A stretch of DNA of 53,677 bases from an uncultured Erysipelotrichaceae bacterium (GCA_902800905.1 CADCGC010000006.1:1-53677); one strand, 5' to 3'. Shown: positions 27,109-36,089, counted from the first letter of the stretch. The notes: a model not told the origin generated them from the letters alone. Made by a program: numbers and translations.

Positions 27109-27564
27109 ATGAATAAGTATATGAGAATGGCAATTAACGAAGCCAGAAAAGGAATTCGCAATCAACATGGTGGTCCTTTTGGTGCGGTTATTGTTAAAGA
27201 TGGTGTAGTTGTTGGAAAGGGGCACAACCAAGTTCTTAAAAATAACGATCCAACATGTCACGGAGAAATGATGGCAATCCACAAAGCATGTAAAACTTTA
27301 GGAACATTTGATTTAAGTGGATGCGAATTATATACAACTGGTGAACCATGCCCAATGTGTATGTCTGCTATTTTGTGGGCTAACATTGATAAGGTTTATT
27401 ATGGATGCAATATTATTGATACAGAAAATATCGGTTTTAGAGATAAGAAATTTTATGATATGCAACAACCAGGCGAAAGAGAAAAACTTGTTGTTGAATT
27501 AGATAGAAAAGCGTGCCTCAAACTATACGCTGAATACGAGAGTCTAACTCATAAATTGTATTAA
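27109..27564 (+). CDS. guaD: Guanine deaminase-like nucleobase deaminase
   Basis: The 151-residue zinc deaminase of the CDA fold most resembles Bacillus GuaD: GGPFGAVIVKDG, NDPTCHGEMMAI (the HAE motif here is HGE, keeping His and Glu), EPCPMC, and the GuaD-type C-terminal part GFRDKKFYD. It would convert guanine to xanthine. Its position 3 kb before the purine-hydroxylase operon supports this role over a second TadA. A GAAGGCAGG ribosome site precedes the ATG. Confidence 0.82.
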   Translation: MNKYMRMAINEARKGIRNQHGGPFGAVIVKDGVVVGKGHNQVLKNNDPTCHGEMMAIHKACKTLGTFDLSGCELYTTGEPCPMCMSAILWANIDKVYYGCNIIDTENIGFRDKKFYDMQQPGEREKLVVELDRKACLKLYAEYESLTHKLY

Positions 27565-27565
27565 T

Positions 27566-28007
27566 ATGAAATACTTTATTTATTATTCCGCTACTGGAAA
27601 TGGTGATTTTCTTGCTTCTTTATATAAAGAAGCTGGATATGAAATTGTCAAAGTTGAAACAGAAAAACCATTTGGCAAGGTTGGCTTCTTTAAGATTTTA
27701 AAATTTGGCGGGCGCGCTATGCAAAATAAGAGAGAAAAAAATTAAACCAATCAATGTTCAAATTAATGAAGATGATTTGGTAGTAATTGGATCTCCTGTT
27801 TGGAATGATAGATTATCTACCCCAATCAATAGTGTGATTGACGCTCTTCCTTTAAATAAAGAAACAACCAAATTTGTTCTTTATCCAGCCGGTCAAACAA
27901 CAAACAAATCGCTTGTTCAATTAAATAAGCTAGGTTTTAAAGAAGAACCACTTGTGATATCTAATCCTTTAAAGAATCAAGAGAAAGCAAAAGAAATAAT
28001 CAAATAA
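27566..28007 (+). pseudogene. Flavodoxin-like protein, frameshifted
   Basis: The first part (27566-27745) reads MKYFIYYSATGNGDFLASLY, with the SATGNG phosphate loop of a flavodoxin. It hits a stop just after a run of seven A (27735-27741). The remaining part continues in another frame (VVIGSPVWNDRLSTPI, the flavodoxin FMN-binding loop, to LKNQEKAKEIIK). Removing one A restores a single protein of about 146 residues. It is either a sequencing error, a recent mutation or a slippery gene. It lies 1 nt after guaD, so it belongs to that operon. Confidence 0.75.
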
Positions 28008-28011
28008 AAAG

Positions 28012-28033
28012 AAAGGCCGCGAAGGCCTTTTTT
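28012..28033. terminator. Terminator after the flavodoxin gene
   Basis: AAAGGCC (28012-28018) and GGCCTTT (28024-28030) form a perfect 7-bp stem followed by T. It may also serve the convergent carbamate kinase gene. Confidence 0.85.
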
Positions 28034-28058
28034 GATAAAATAAGTGGTTTCTTATATG

Positions 28059-28973
28059 TTATTTAATGATAGTTCCGCTTTTTTCTTCAAACGCTAATGC
28101 TGCATTTTCTAGCGCTGCAATTATCGCGGTTTTACCTTTTGAACGAGTTAAGAATTTAACACAAGCGTTCACTTTTGGATACATGCTTCCCTTTGCAAAG
28201 TAATCGCCTTTTAAGTATTCTTTGATTTCATCTAATGAGACATTGCCAAGTTTCTTTTCGTCTGGTTGACGATAATTAATACATACATTATCAATAGCGG
28301 TTAAGATTACCAAATAGTCGGCATCCACTAATTCCGCTACTAATGCAGAAGCATAATCCTTATCGATTACTGCAGCGACGCCTACTAGTTTATTATCTTC
28401 TCTAATTACAGGTATGCCGCCTCCGCCTGCGCATATGACAACATTTCCACTTTTAACTAAAGATGAAATGATTTCTTTTTCTTCGATATCAATTGGAAGT
28501 GGTGAAGGAACTACTCTTCTATAGCCTCTACCAGCATCTTCTTTCATTGTATAGCCTTTTTCTTTAGCTATTATTTCTGCTTCTTCTTTAGAATAGAATG
28601 TTCCGACTGGCTTTGACGGATTTTGGAATAAAGGATCGTTTTTGTCTACGACAACTTGTGTAACAATCGTGGCAACGTTTCTTTTAACGCCTTGTTTTCT
28701 TAATTCATTTTGTAAAGCATTTTGTAAATGGAATCCAATATAACCTTGTGACATAGCGCCACATTCTGGGAACGGCATATCTGGAACACCCTTCGCTTCG
28801 CTAAAAGCGTTATTGATCATTCCTACTTGAGGACCATTACCATGTACAATTACAACTTCGTGGCCATCTTTCATCAACTTAACAATATAACTAGCAACAT
28901 TACAAACTAAGTTCTTTTGTTCTTCGGCGTTATTGCCTAAAGCGTTACCGCCTAAACTGACGACATATCTCAT
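28059..28973 (-). CDS. arcC: Carbamate kinase
   Basis: Carbamate kinase makes ATP and carbamate from carbamoyl phosphate and ADP. The 304-residue protein begins with the family start VVSLGGNALG and contains VHGNGPQVG, the GAMSQGYIG block, RRVVPSPLP, GGGGIPV, IDKDYASALVA and the C-terminal GSMYPKV. No arginine deiminase or ornithine carbamoyltransferase is nearby. YgeW lies 17 kb away in the same island, so the likely source of carbamoyl phosphate is the purine pathway, as for E. coli YqeA. A GAAGAGG ribosome site precedes the ATG. Confidence 0.96.
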   Translation of the reverse strand: MRYVVSLGGNALGNNAEEQKNLVCNVASYIVKLMKDGHEVVIVHGNGPQVGMINNAFSEAKGVPDMPFPECGAMSQGYIGFHLQNALQNELRKQGVKRNVATIVTQVVVDKNDPLFQNPSKPVGTFYSKEEAEIIAKEKGYTMKEDAGRGYRRVVPSPLPIDIEEKEIISSLVKSGNVVICAGGGGIPVIREDNKLVGVAAVIDKDYASALVAELVDADYLVILTAIDNVCINYRQPDEKKLGNVSLDEIKEYLKGDYFAKGSMYPKVNACVKFLTRSKGKTAIIAALENAALAFEEKSGTIIK

Positions 28974-29015
28974 AAATAAACCTCTTCAACAAGACTACTA
29001 TATCATTTTATAAGT

Positions 29016-29036
29016 CAAACAAATAATAATTGTTTG
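29016..29036. repeat. Inverted repeat in the divergent arcC/lgt intergenic region
   Basis: CAAACAA (29016-29022) and TTGTTTG (29030-29036) are perfect 7-bp arms around a 7-bp spacer, between the two divergent start codons. It is an operator candidate. Confidence 0.5.
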
Positions 29037-29054
29037 TCATTTTATAAAAAAGAG

Positions 29055-29060
29055 TAAAAT
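29055..29060 (+). promoter_or_regulatory. -10 box of the lgt-like gene, leaderless spacing
   Basis: TAAAAT lies 9 nt before ATG 29070. TTGTCA sits 15 bp upstream of it. No Shine-Dalgarno sequence is present. Confidence 0.5.
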
Positions 29061-29069
29061 AATGATACT

Positions 29070-29843
29070 ATGTATCCCGATTTATTTGGCATTAATGGAT
29101 TCTCAATGACATTTATGATCATCGTAGGCGCAATTGCGGCTACGATATTACTTTTTGTTTATCTTCATAAAAGAGGAGCTCACTCAAACCAATTTTTCGA
29201 TTTGTCCATAGTAATTGTTGCTACTGTTTTTGTTGGTGTTGTCTTTGCAATTCTATTTGAAAATGTATATGAAGCAATAAAACACAACATCAACGGGCAA
29301 CCACAAGCTTGGACATGGGGAATGACTTTTTATGGCGGATTATTTGGTGGAATTCCAACCTTCTTATTAGTTTACAAGTACTATTATTTGAAGCACGGTG
29401 ATCCTGTGTTAGACAAGATAGTAATTATTGCTCCGGCATGTATAACTTTAGGCCATGCATTTGGTAGAATTGGTTGTTTCTTATCTGGATGTTGCTATGG
29501 AATTGAGACCGATCCTCAATATGGAGTTATGTTCCCTGGAATGGACCACGCGGTTGTTCCAACTCAACTAATTGAATCAATATTTTTATTTGGCTTAACC
29601 GCTGTCTTGGTTGTATTTGCGTTCAGATTTGATTTTCCATACAATTTTGTTATTTATTCGGTTTTTTATGGAATTTTCAGATTTATTATCGAATTTTTTA
29701 GAGGTGATGAGAGAGGACAATTAGCTGGTTTATCTCCATCACAATACTGGTGTTTGGTCTTGATTGTCGGAGCGATTCCATTGTATTTTTATCTTAAGAG
29801 CAAAATGCCAAAACAACAGGAGGATAAGAATAGTGAAATTTAG
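29070..29843 (+). CDS. lgt: Prolipoprotein diacylglyceryl transferase
   Basis: Lgt transfers diacylglycerol from phosphatidylglycerol to the lipobox cysteine. The 257-residue protein has about seven membrane helices, the signature HAFGRIGCFLSGCCYG near residue 130-145, the PTQLIES motif and the late RGDERGQ loop followed by LSPSQY. Lipoproteins are present in the window (11046), so the function fits. It overlaps the CPBP gene by 11 nt. Confidence 0.9.
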   Translation: MYPDLFGINGFSMTFMIIVGAIAATILLFVYLHKRGAHSNQFFDLSIVIVATVFVGVVFAILFENVYEAIKHNINGQPQAWTWGMTFYGGLFGGIPTFLLVYKYYYLKHGDPVLDKIVIIAPACITLGHAFGRIGCFLSGCCYGIETDPQYGVMFPGMDHAVVPTQLIESIFLFGLTAVLVVFAFRFDFPYNFVIYSVFYGIFRFIIEFFRGDERGQLAGLSPSQYWCLVLIVGAIPLYFYLKSKMPKQQEDKNSEI

Positions 29844-30585
29844 ATTATTAGACATTTTACTATTTGCCTTGCTATTCATTTTTGTGAACGCTTTTCCGGT
29901 TGATCTTTTTCCTATTGGCGTAATCGAACAATTAATCATTAGAATAGTTCTTAGATTTGTCCTACTTTTGTATTATATTTATTTAATATGGAGATATAGG
30001 ATTAATCTCTTCAAATTTGCTAATTATCGTAGAGGCTTATTGTTTCTTCCATTTATTATTATCTGTTTTTCAAACATTATCGCTGGTGCAATAGCGGGTT
30101 CATCCTTTGATGTGTCTATTGATCCTGTCATTTTGCCATTAACTATTTTCTATCATTTGTTAGGTGTTATTGTCGAAGAACTTTTGTTTAGGTCTTTTAT
30201 TCAAAACTCTTTAGTGTTTGCCTCTTCAATTAAAAGAATTCTAGCAAGCGCAGGGATATTTGCCTTGTTTCATTTAATTAATATCGTAAACGTTAGTTCA
30301 GCTGACGCTCTTATTAGTGTTTTGATTCAAGTTGTTTATGCTTTTGGTCTTGGGCTTCTTCTCGGACTCATTTATGAATACACCTATTCGATCCCTTTAT
30401 GTGTTGTCTTCCACTTGCTTTTTAATTTTACTAATCAAATTTTAGTGCATGATATTTTCCATCTTAGTATTCCAACGTTAGTTTATTATCTTACCGCCAT
30501 TATTTCCGGTTTGATTGTTGGTGTGTATGCTTTTGTTATTTATTTCTTCATATTAAGAAGAAACGATAGATATTTTAGAGAATAA
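29833..30585 (+). CDS. CPBP-family intramembrane glutamic endopeptidase
   Basis: The 250-residue membrane protein has about seven or eight helices and the three CPBP (ABI) motifs: EELLFR near residue 115 (EEXXXR), FALFHLIN near residue 150 (FXXXH), and VFHLLFNFT near residue 196 (HXXXN). Family members are Rce1-like intramembrane proteases or partners. GTG 29833 is chosen as start because AGGAGG at 29818-29823 lies 9 nt upstream, although the frame is open further 5'. Confidence 0.9.
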   Translation: MKFRLLDILLFALLFIFVNAFPVDLFPIGVIEQLIIRIVLRFVLLLYYIYLIWRYRINLFKFANYRRGLLFLPFIIICFSNIIAGAIAGSSFDVSIDPVILPLTIFYHLLGVIVEELLFRSFIQNSLVFASSIKRILASAGIFALFHLINIVNVSSADALISVLIQVVYAFGLGLLLGLIYEYTYSIPLCVVFHLLFNFTNQILVHDIFHLSIPTLVYYLTAIISGLIVGVYAFVIYFFILRRNDRYFRE

Positions 30586-30594
30586 CTATTTTCA

Positions 30595-30623
30595 TTGAAT
30601 ATATTTACATTTCCAAATACAAT
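30595..30623 (+). promoter_or_regulatory. Promoter at the head of the purine island, leaderless spacing
   Basis: TTGAAT (30595-30600), 17 bp, TACAAT (30618-30623), then 9 nt to ATG 30633. No ribosome site is present. This probably drives the long operon that follows. Confidence 0.7.
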
Positions 30624-30632
30624 TTTATTGTA

Positions 30633-31184
30633 ATGGCGGAATGTATTATTCTTGCTGGTGGAAAATCAACCAGAATGAAAACAAATAAAATGCTTTTAGA
30701 TTATAAAGGCCATCCTTTAATATGGCACACAATCAAAACATTTGAAGGCCTTGTTTCCAAAATCATTGTTGTTACAGGCAAATATGACAAAGAAATAAGA
30801 GATACATTGAAAAATGAAAACGTTTCTTTTGTTTTTAACAAAGACTATGAATTAGGTATGTTTTCTAGTGTTATTATTGGTATTAGAGAAACCAAAGAAG
30901 ATTTCTTTGTTATGCCTGGAGATTGTCCTTTTGTTAAGACAGAGACAATAAAAAAACTGATTGAATCTTCTGGAGACATTAAAGTGCCATCATATCACGG
31001 AGAAGATGGCCATCCGATTTATATATCTAAGAAATATAAAGACGAATTGTTAAGATTGCCACTAGATTATAATCTAAAGTTATTTCGTGATAGCAAAAAG
31101 TATGAGATAATAAATGTCGAAGACAAAAACATAGTGATTAATCTAAATTCATTTTTAGATTATCAAGATATTGATGCTAACTGA
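30633..31184 (+). CDS. mocA: MocA/YgfJ-like molybdenum cofactor cytidylyltransferase
   Basis: The 183-residue NTP-transferase begins with the nucleotide motif LAGGKSTRMKTNKMLL and has the metal-binding MPGDCPFV motif near residue 92. MocA converts molybdopterin-Mo to the cytosine dinucleotide form used by xanthine dehydrogenase-family hydroxylases. Its place as first gene of the molybdenum hydroxylase operon supports this over other nucleotidyltransferases. The rest of cofactor synthesis must be encoded elsewhere. Confidence 0.85.
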   Translation: MAECIILAGGKSTRMKTNKMLLDYKGHPLIWHTIKTFEGLVSKIIVVTGKYDKEIRDTLKNENVSFVFNKDYELGMFSSVIIGIRETKEDFFVMPGDCPFVKTETIKKLIESSGDIKVPSYHGEDGHPIYISKKYKDELLRLPLDYNLKLFRDSKKYEIINVEDKNIVINLNSFLDYQDIDAN

Positions 31185-31198
31185 GGAATGGAGATAGT

Positions 31199-31993
31199 AT
31201 GAAAGTTAATGAATACTACCGTGCATCTTCATTAGAAGATGCCTATCGTAAGTTACAAGAAGATCCAAAGAATCAAATCATCGCTGGTGGACTTTGGATC
31301 AAGAAAATAGGGCAAGACTGCAACGCTCTTGTCGATTTATCTACCCTTGGCTTAAACAAAATCAGCGAAACAAAAGATGAAGTAATCGTTGGAAGTATGG
31401 TTACTCAAAGGGATTTTGAAAACTCTAATGTTATAAGAAGTTTGTTCAATGATTCCTTAGCCTTCTCGGTAAGAGAAATAATGGGTGTTAATTTTAGAAA
31501 CATCGCCACCATAGGTGGATCTATCATTGGAAGATATCCTTTCTCTGATGTTATTACTGGTTTACTACCATATGATGTTTCTTTAGAATTCTATCCAGAA
31601 CAAAAAATGAGTCTTGAAGACTATTTATCTTATAAAGGTAAAATCAATGCAATATTAGTTGCGATTCATATTAAAAAAGGTAGTGGGAAAGGCTTTTATA
31701 AAAAAGTCAAAACCACCGCTTTAGATTTCCCAATTATCAATTTTGGTATTGCTAAAGTAAATGGTGAATACCGTATTGCAGTAGGTGCTAGACCACTTAC
31801 TGGTGCTTTAGCGCATAAAGCAATGGACTACCTTAATTCACAAAGCAAATTAGACCAAGAATCATATAAGAAAGCCGCTGAAATTGCTGCAGAAGAGCTT
31901 ATGCTTCTCGACAATAAAGACGCTTCTAAAGAATATAGAACTGATTTGGTTAAAGTATATGTAAGACGTGGTCTTGAGGAGGTTAGCAAATAA
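31199..31993 (+). CDS. Molybdenum hydroxylase 1, FAD-binding subunit
   Basis: The 264-residue protein carries electrons from the iron-sulfur subunit to NAD or another acceptor. The FAD-binding motif region reads IIAGGLWIKK near residue 28, less canonical than the usual AGGTD, and the second motif RNIATIGGSIIGRYPFSD near residue 100 is intact. It resembles the YgfM-type subunit associated with purine and selenium-linked hydroxylases. The gene follows a GGAATGGAG ribosome site and overlaps the next gene by one base (TAATG). Confidence 0.88.
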   Translation: MKVNEYYRASSLEDAYRKLQEDPKNQIIAGGLWIKKIGQDCNALVDLSTLGLNKISETKDEVIVGSMVTQRDFENSNVIRSLFNDSLAFSVREIMGVNFRNIATIGGSIIGRYPFSDVITGLLPYDVSLEFYPEQKMSLEDYLSYKGKINAILVAIHIKKGSGKGFYKKVKTTALDFPIINFGIAKVNGEYRIAVGARPLTGALAHKAMDYLNSQSKLDQESYKKAAEIAAEELMLLDNKDASKEYRTDLVKVYVRRGLEEVSK

Positions 31994-32442
31994 TGATTGT
32001 TAATTTCTATTTAAACAATGTTGAAGTTAGCTATTCCATAAAACCTGGTGAATATTTAGCCGAGACACTTAGAAGACACGGAGTTAAATCCATTAAGGTT
32101 GGATGCAATGAATCATCTTGTGGTTCCTGCACATTATTAATTGAAGGAAAACCAATGATGAGTTGTTCTGTTTTAACTGCTTCTTTAGAAGGCAAACACA
32201 TTACAACAGTTGAAGGCATACAAGAAGAAGCCGCTAAAATTTCAAAATGCTTTTCTAAACAAGGTGCAGATCAATGCGGCTTCTGTAATGTTGGTTTTGC
32301 ATTAGTCATTTACGCTCTTAAAAGAGAATATAAAAATCCAACGGACGAAGAAATTAATAACTATATAGTTGGCAATCTTTGTCGTTGTTCCGGACTTCAA
32401 TCACATATGAAGGCCATCAAAGAATATTTAAAGGAGGAATAG
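31993..32442 (+). CDS. Molybdenum hydroxylase 1, 2Fe-2S subunit
   Basis: The 149-residue protein has two 2Fe-2S clusters. The plant-type cluster uses CNESSCGSC and a later Cys (SCSVL), and the C-terminal four-helix cluster uses CGFC and CRCSG. The middle motif is CGFCNVGF rather than the common CGFCTPG, a sign of a divergent branch. It passes electrons between the Mo and FAD subunits. The next gene starts 3 nt after its stop. Confidence 0.93.
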   Translation: MIVNFYLNNVEVSYSIKPGEYLAETLRRHGVKSIKVGCNESSCGSCTLLIEGKPMMSCSVLTASLEGKHITTVEGIQEEAAKISKCFSKQGADQCGFCNVGFALVIYALKREYKNPTDEEINNYIVGNLCRCSGLQSHMKAIKEYLKEE

Positions 32443-32445
32443 ACA

Positions 32446-34773
32446 ATGGCGGTTGATAAGAAAAAACTAAAAGTTGTTAATAACATTACTCCTTCTGTTG
32501 ATGGCAAAGGAATAATGCAGGGAAGAAGTTTCTATACAGATGATTTAGCTGCTCAAGGAAGCTTGGTCATTAAAATACTTCGTTCTCCACATGCGTTTGC
32601 ACACATTGAATCAATCGATGTTAGCGAAGCGCAAAAACTAAATGGTGTTGCCCTTGTTTTAACATATAAAGACGTTCCACACGTTTCTTTCTCAAGAGCA
32701 GGACAAGGCTATCCAGAGCCATCGCCACACGATAAATTCATCTTAGATGAATACGTTAGATATGTTGGCGATGAAGTTGCTATGGTTGCTGCGGTAGATG
32801 AAGAGACCGCAAACGAAGCCATTAAACTCATTAAAGTTGAATACAAAGTATTAGATCCAGTACTCGATTTTGAAACAGCGTATGAAAACAAATCCATTAT
32901 TCACCCAGAAGACGGAATTTGCGAAATGTTCCCAATCGGGTTTGAACCAAAGAAAAATGTTGCTGCCGCCTATGAAATGGAAGTCGGTAATGTTGATGAA
33001 GAATTCAAAAAGTCTGATGTTATTGTTGAGGAGACATTCTATTCGCAAGCTCAAGCCCATGCGATGCTTGAGCCTCATAGCAGTAACGCAAGATTAGACG
33101 AACATAATAGATTAGTCATTTATTCTTCCACTCAAACACCATTCCATATGAGAAGAATTTTGGCTACTACATTAGGAATGCCAGTAAGTCAAATCCGTGT
33201 AATTAAACCGAGAGTTGGCGGTGGTTTTGGTGGAAAACAAGCATTTCACGGCGAATTTTTCTGTGCATTAACCACTCTTAAAACTCATCGTCCAAGTAGA
33301 TTTGTCTACACTCGTGAAGAAGTGTTTGGCGCTTCATACACAAGACACCCAATGAAAATTAGCATGAAAATTGGTGCGATGAAAGATGGACGAATCAACG
33401 CGATTGATTGCCGTACTTTAAGTGACACCGGCGCTTATGGAGAACACTCATTGACTGTCTTTATGATCGTTGGAAGTAAGGTTCTTCCACTATATAACAA
33501 AGTCGATGCCGTTAAATTTGGAGGCCGTGTTGTTTATACCAACCATGTTCCTGCAGGAGCGTATCGTGGCTATGGAGCGATTCAAGGTAACTATGCTTTA
33601 GAAGCGACCATCGATATTCTTGCTGAAAAGTTAAACATGAATCCTAAACGAGTTAGAGAAATCAACTCGATGAAAGAAAAAGAGACATCACCTATTTTTG
33701 AGATAATGGGTGAAGGTACCAAAGGTACTGCGATGATTATGGAATCATGTAAACTCCCATATTGTATTAAACGTGGTGCTGAATTAATAGAATGGGAAAA
33801 GAATTGGCCACGCAAGAAAATTAGCGATACAAAAGTCAGAGGATATGGTATGGCTATCGCTATGCAAGGCAGTGGTATTCCATTTATGGATATGGGTAGT
33901 GCATCTATCAAATTAAATGACGGTGGATCATATATGGTCACTGTTGGCGCTACTGATATTGGCCAAGGTAGTGACACCATTATTTCCCAAATAGTCGCTG
34001 AAGAATTAGGCACTACAGTTGATAAGATTATCATCTATTCATCAGATACAGATTTAACTCCATTTGACTGTGGAGCGTATGCCAGTAGTACAACTTATAT
34101 TTCTGGAAATGCCGCTTGGAAGGCTGCTCAAAAAATGAGAGCAAGACTCATTAAAGAAGCTTCAACATTTATGGAAGTTAAGCCTGAAAATGTAGAATTT
34201 GACGGCAAAACCTTTGTTTCTGGTGACAAATCTATTAGTTTAGTAGAACTTTCTACAAAGATGCTTTATAACGCAAACTTGCAACAAGTCCAGGTGACAG
34301 AAAGTTATTACGGACATGTTTCTCCGCCTCCATTTATGGCGGCTTATGCTGAAGTGGAAGTTGATCTTGAAACAGGTGAATATGATGTTTTGAACTATGT
34401 CACAGTTACTGATTGTGGAACGACTATTAATCCAATGCTAGCGCGTGGACAAGTTGAAGGTGGAATCGTTCAAGGCTTAGGAATGGCATGTTTTGAAGAT
34501 GTCAAGTATGACAAGAAAGGTAATTTGCTTTCTAATAACTTCCTCACATATCACATTCCAACTCATAAAGAGATTCATAAACTTACTACTGAATTTGCTG
34601 ATTCATATGAACCAACTGGTCCATTTGGCGCTAAATCAGTTGGTGAAATTGGAATTGACACTCCTCCAGCAGTAATTTGTAATGCAATTTATAATGCTAC
34701 TGGAGTTAGAATTCATAAACTTCCAATTACTCCAGAAAAGATTCTTAAGGGAATTAAAGAACTCAAAAAATAA
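32446..34773 (+). CDS. Molybdenum hydroxylase 1, catalytic Mo subunit
   Basis: The 775-residue catalytic subunit of the xanthine dehydrogenase family has the Mo-cofactor motifs VGGGFGGK, AYRGYG (R374) and TDIGQGSD, and the catalytic base E734 in KSVGEIG. Compared with bovine XDH, the Glu802 position is Gln (Q265) and the Arg880 position has no Arg (segment SLTVFMIVG). Both residues grip the purine in true xanthine dehydrogenases, so the substrate may differ from xanthine: another purine, a purine breakdown product or an unrelated heterocycle. A GGAGGAA ribosome site overlaps the preceding stop. Confidence 0.93.
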   Translation: MAVDKKKLKVVNNITPSVDGKGIMQGRSFYTDDLAAQGSLVIKILRSPHAFAHIESIDVSEAQKLNGVALVLTYKDVPHVSFSRAGQGYPEPSPHDKFILDEYVRYVGDEVAMVAAVDEETANEAIKLIKVEYKVLDPVLDFETAYENKSIIHPEDGICEMFPIGFEPKKNVAAAYEMEVGNVDEEFKKSDVIVEETFYSQAQAHAMLEPHSSNARLDEHNRLVIYSSTQTPFHMRRILATTLGMPVSQIRVIKPRVGGGFGGKQAFHGEFFCALTTLKTHRPSRFVYTREEVFGASYTRHPMKISMKIGAMKDGRINAIDCRTLSDTGAYGEHSLTVFMIVGSKVLPLYNKVDAVKFGGRVVYTNHVPAGAYRGYGAIQGNYALEATIDILAEKLNMNPKRVREINSMKEKETSPIFEIMGEGTKGTAMIMESCKLPYCIKRGAELIEWEKNWPRKKISDTKVRGYGMAIAMQGSGIPFMDMGSASIKLNDGGSYMVTVGATDIGQGSDTIISQIVAEELGTTVDKIIIYSSDTDLTPFDCGAYASSTTYISGNAAWKAAQKMRARLIKEASTFMEVKPENVEFDGKTFVSGDKSISLVELSTKMLYNANLQQVQVTESYYGHVSPPPFMAAYAEVEVDLETGEYDVLNYVTVTDCGTTINPMLARGQVEGGIVQGLGMACFEDVKYDKKGNLLSNNFLTYHIPTHKEIHKLTTEFADSYEPTGPFGAKSVGEIGIDTPPAVICNAIYNATGVRIHKLPITPEKILKGIKELKK

Positions 34774-34775
34774 TT

Positions 34776-36089
34776 ATGTTTGATTTATTCTTAAAAAACG
34801 GTTTTGTGTACATTAATGGTTCTTTCAAAAAGACCAATATTGGTATTTCGTCTGGAAAGATTTCCTATATTGGTAATGAAGACTATAAAGCCACAAAAGT
34901 TGTTGATGTTTCTAATAGAAAAATTCTCCCAGGATTAATCGATCCACACGTTCACTTTAATTTGTTCTGTGGCACAATTCCTAGTAGAGATGACTTTTAC
35001 TATGGAAGTAAATCCGCTATTTATGGTGGTATAACCACCATTGTGGATTTTCTTGATCCAACTAGAAACGCTCAAGAGCTTAAAGAATCGTTTGAAAAAA
35101 GAATGAAAGAAGCGGAAGGATGTAATGTTGACTATCACTTCCATGCATGTATAAGAGAACCAAACGGTAATCTTGAAGAATATGTTTATACGATGAAAGA
35201 ACTCGGTATCAACACCGTTAAACTTTTTACAACATATTCCGAGACACATCGTAGGACATGTGACAGTGACATCAAAAAGCTATTGAAATTGTCAAAAAAA
35301 TACAACTTCCTTGTATGCGCTCATATAGAAAACGATGAAATGATTAATAGAGACGAATCGTTGACCTATGAACAATTAGCGGATGCAAGAAATACAGAAA
35401 GCGAAAGAAGCGAAGCGCTTAAACTTTGTAAATTTGCTGTTCAAACAGGTGGGCATTTATATATGGTTCACTGTTCAAGCGGATACACACTTAAAGCAAT
35501 TTGCGAGAACTATTATGAATATCTTGGCAAGAATATCTTTATTGAATCATGTCCACAGTATTTTGTGTTCAACAATTCAGTATTGAAGGGTAAACAAGGA
35601 TACCTATATACATTTGCACCACCTCTAAGAAGCGAAGAAGAGAGAAAAACCCTCATCAAACACTTTGAATATGTAAATTGTATTGGTACAGATCACTGTG
35701 CATTTAACATCGAAGACAAGGAAAGCCACACGCTTCTTAAGGGCATGCCTCTAGGTGTTGGTGGTATCGAGTCTAGCTTCGTTGTTTTATATAAAATGTT
35801 TGGTGATGAAGTGATTGAAAAAATGAGTAAAAATGTTGCAAAAATTCAAGGTTTTGCCAACAAAGGCGAGATAAAAGTCGGAAATTGCGCAGATTTGTTT
35901 ATTTTGAATGGTAGCAATCAATATATCGGAAAACCACATGGTGCAGTTGACTATTCAATCTATGAACACATCCTCGTAAATACCACAGTTGAGTCAACCA
36001 TTATTAGAGGAGAGTTTGCTCTTAAAAAAGGAAAATTCCTCGGACATAAAGGTGAACTAATTAGCTGCGAGAAAGGCAAAAAAATATGA
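34776..36089 (+). CDS. hydA: Hydantoinase/dihydropyrimidinase-like amidohydrolase
   Basis: The 437-residue TIM-barrel hydrolase acts on cyclic amides. Metal motifs are DPHVHF near residue 57-62, the carbamylated-lysine motif VKLF near residue 148, later histidines in CAHIEND and MVHCSSG, and the Asp in GTDHCAF. It matches the HydA/YgeZ group linked to purine degradation, expected to open the imidazolone or ureide ring. Note NLFCG after the HVHF motif where many dihydropyrimidinases have a different loop. It starts 2 nt after the Mo subunit and overlaps ssnA by 4 nt. Confidence 0.88.
   Translation: MFDLFLKNGFVYINGSFKKTNIGISSGKISYIGNEDYKATKVVDVSNRKILPGLIDPHVHFNLFCGTIPSRDDFYYGSKSAIYGGITTIVDFLDPTRNAQELKESFEKRMKEAEGCNVDYHFHACIREPNGNLEEYVYTMKELGINTVKLFTTYSETHRRTCDSDIKKLLKLSKKYNFLVCAHIENDEMINRDESLTYEQLADARNTESERSEALKLCKFAVQTGGHLYMVHCSSGYTLKAICENYYEYLGKNIFIESCPQYFVFNNSVLKGKQGYLYTFAPPLRSEEERKTLIKHFEYVNCIGTDHCAFNIEDKESHTLLKGMPLGVGGIESSFVVLYKMFGDEVIEKMSKNVAKIQGFANKGEIKVGNCADLFILNGSNQYIGKPHGAVDYSIYEHILVNTTVESTIIRGEFALKKGKFLGHKGELISCEKGKKI

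Noticed and set aside
27109..27564. Second TadA tRNA deaminase
   Set aside because: The C-terminal GFRDKKFYD region and the PFGAVIV/HGE layout fit guanine deaminase better, and a bona fide tadA is already present at 13970.
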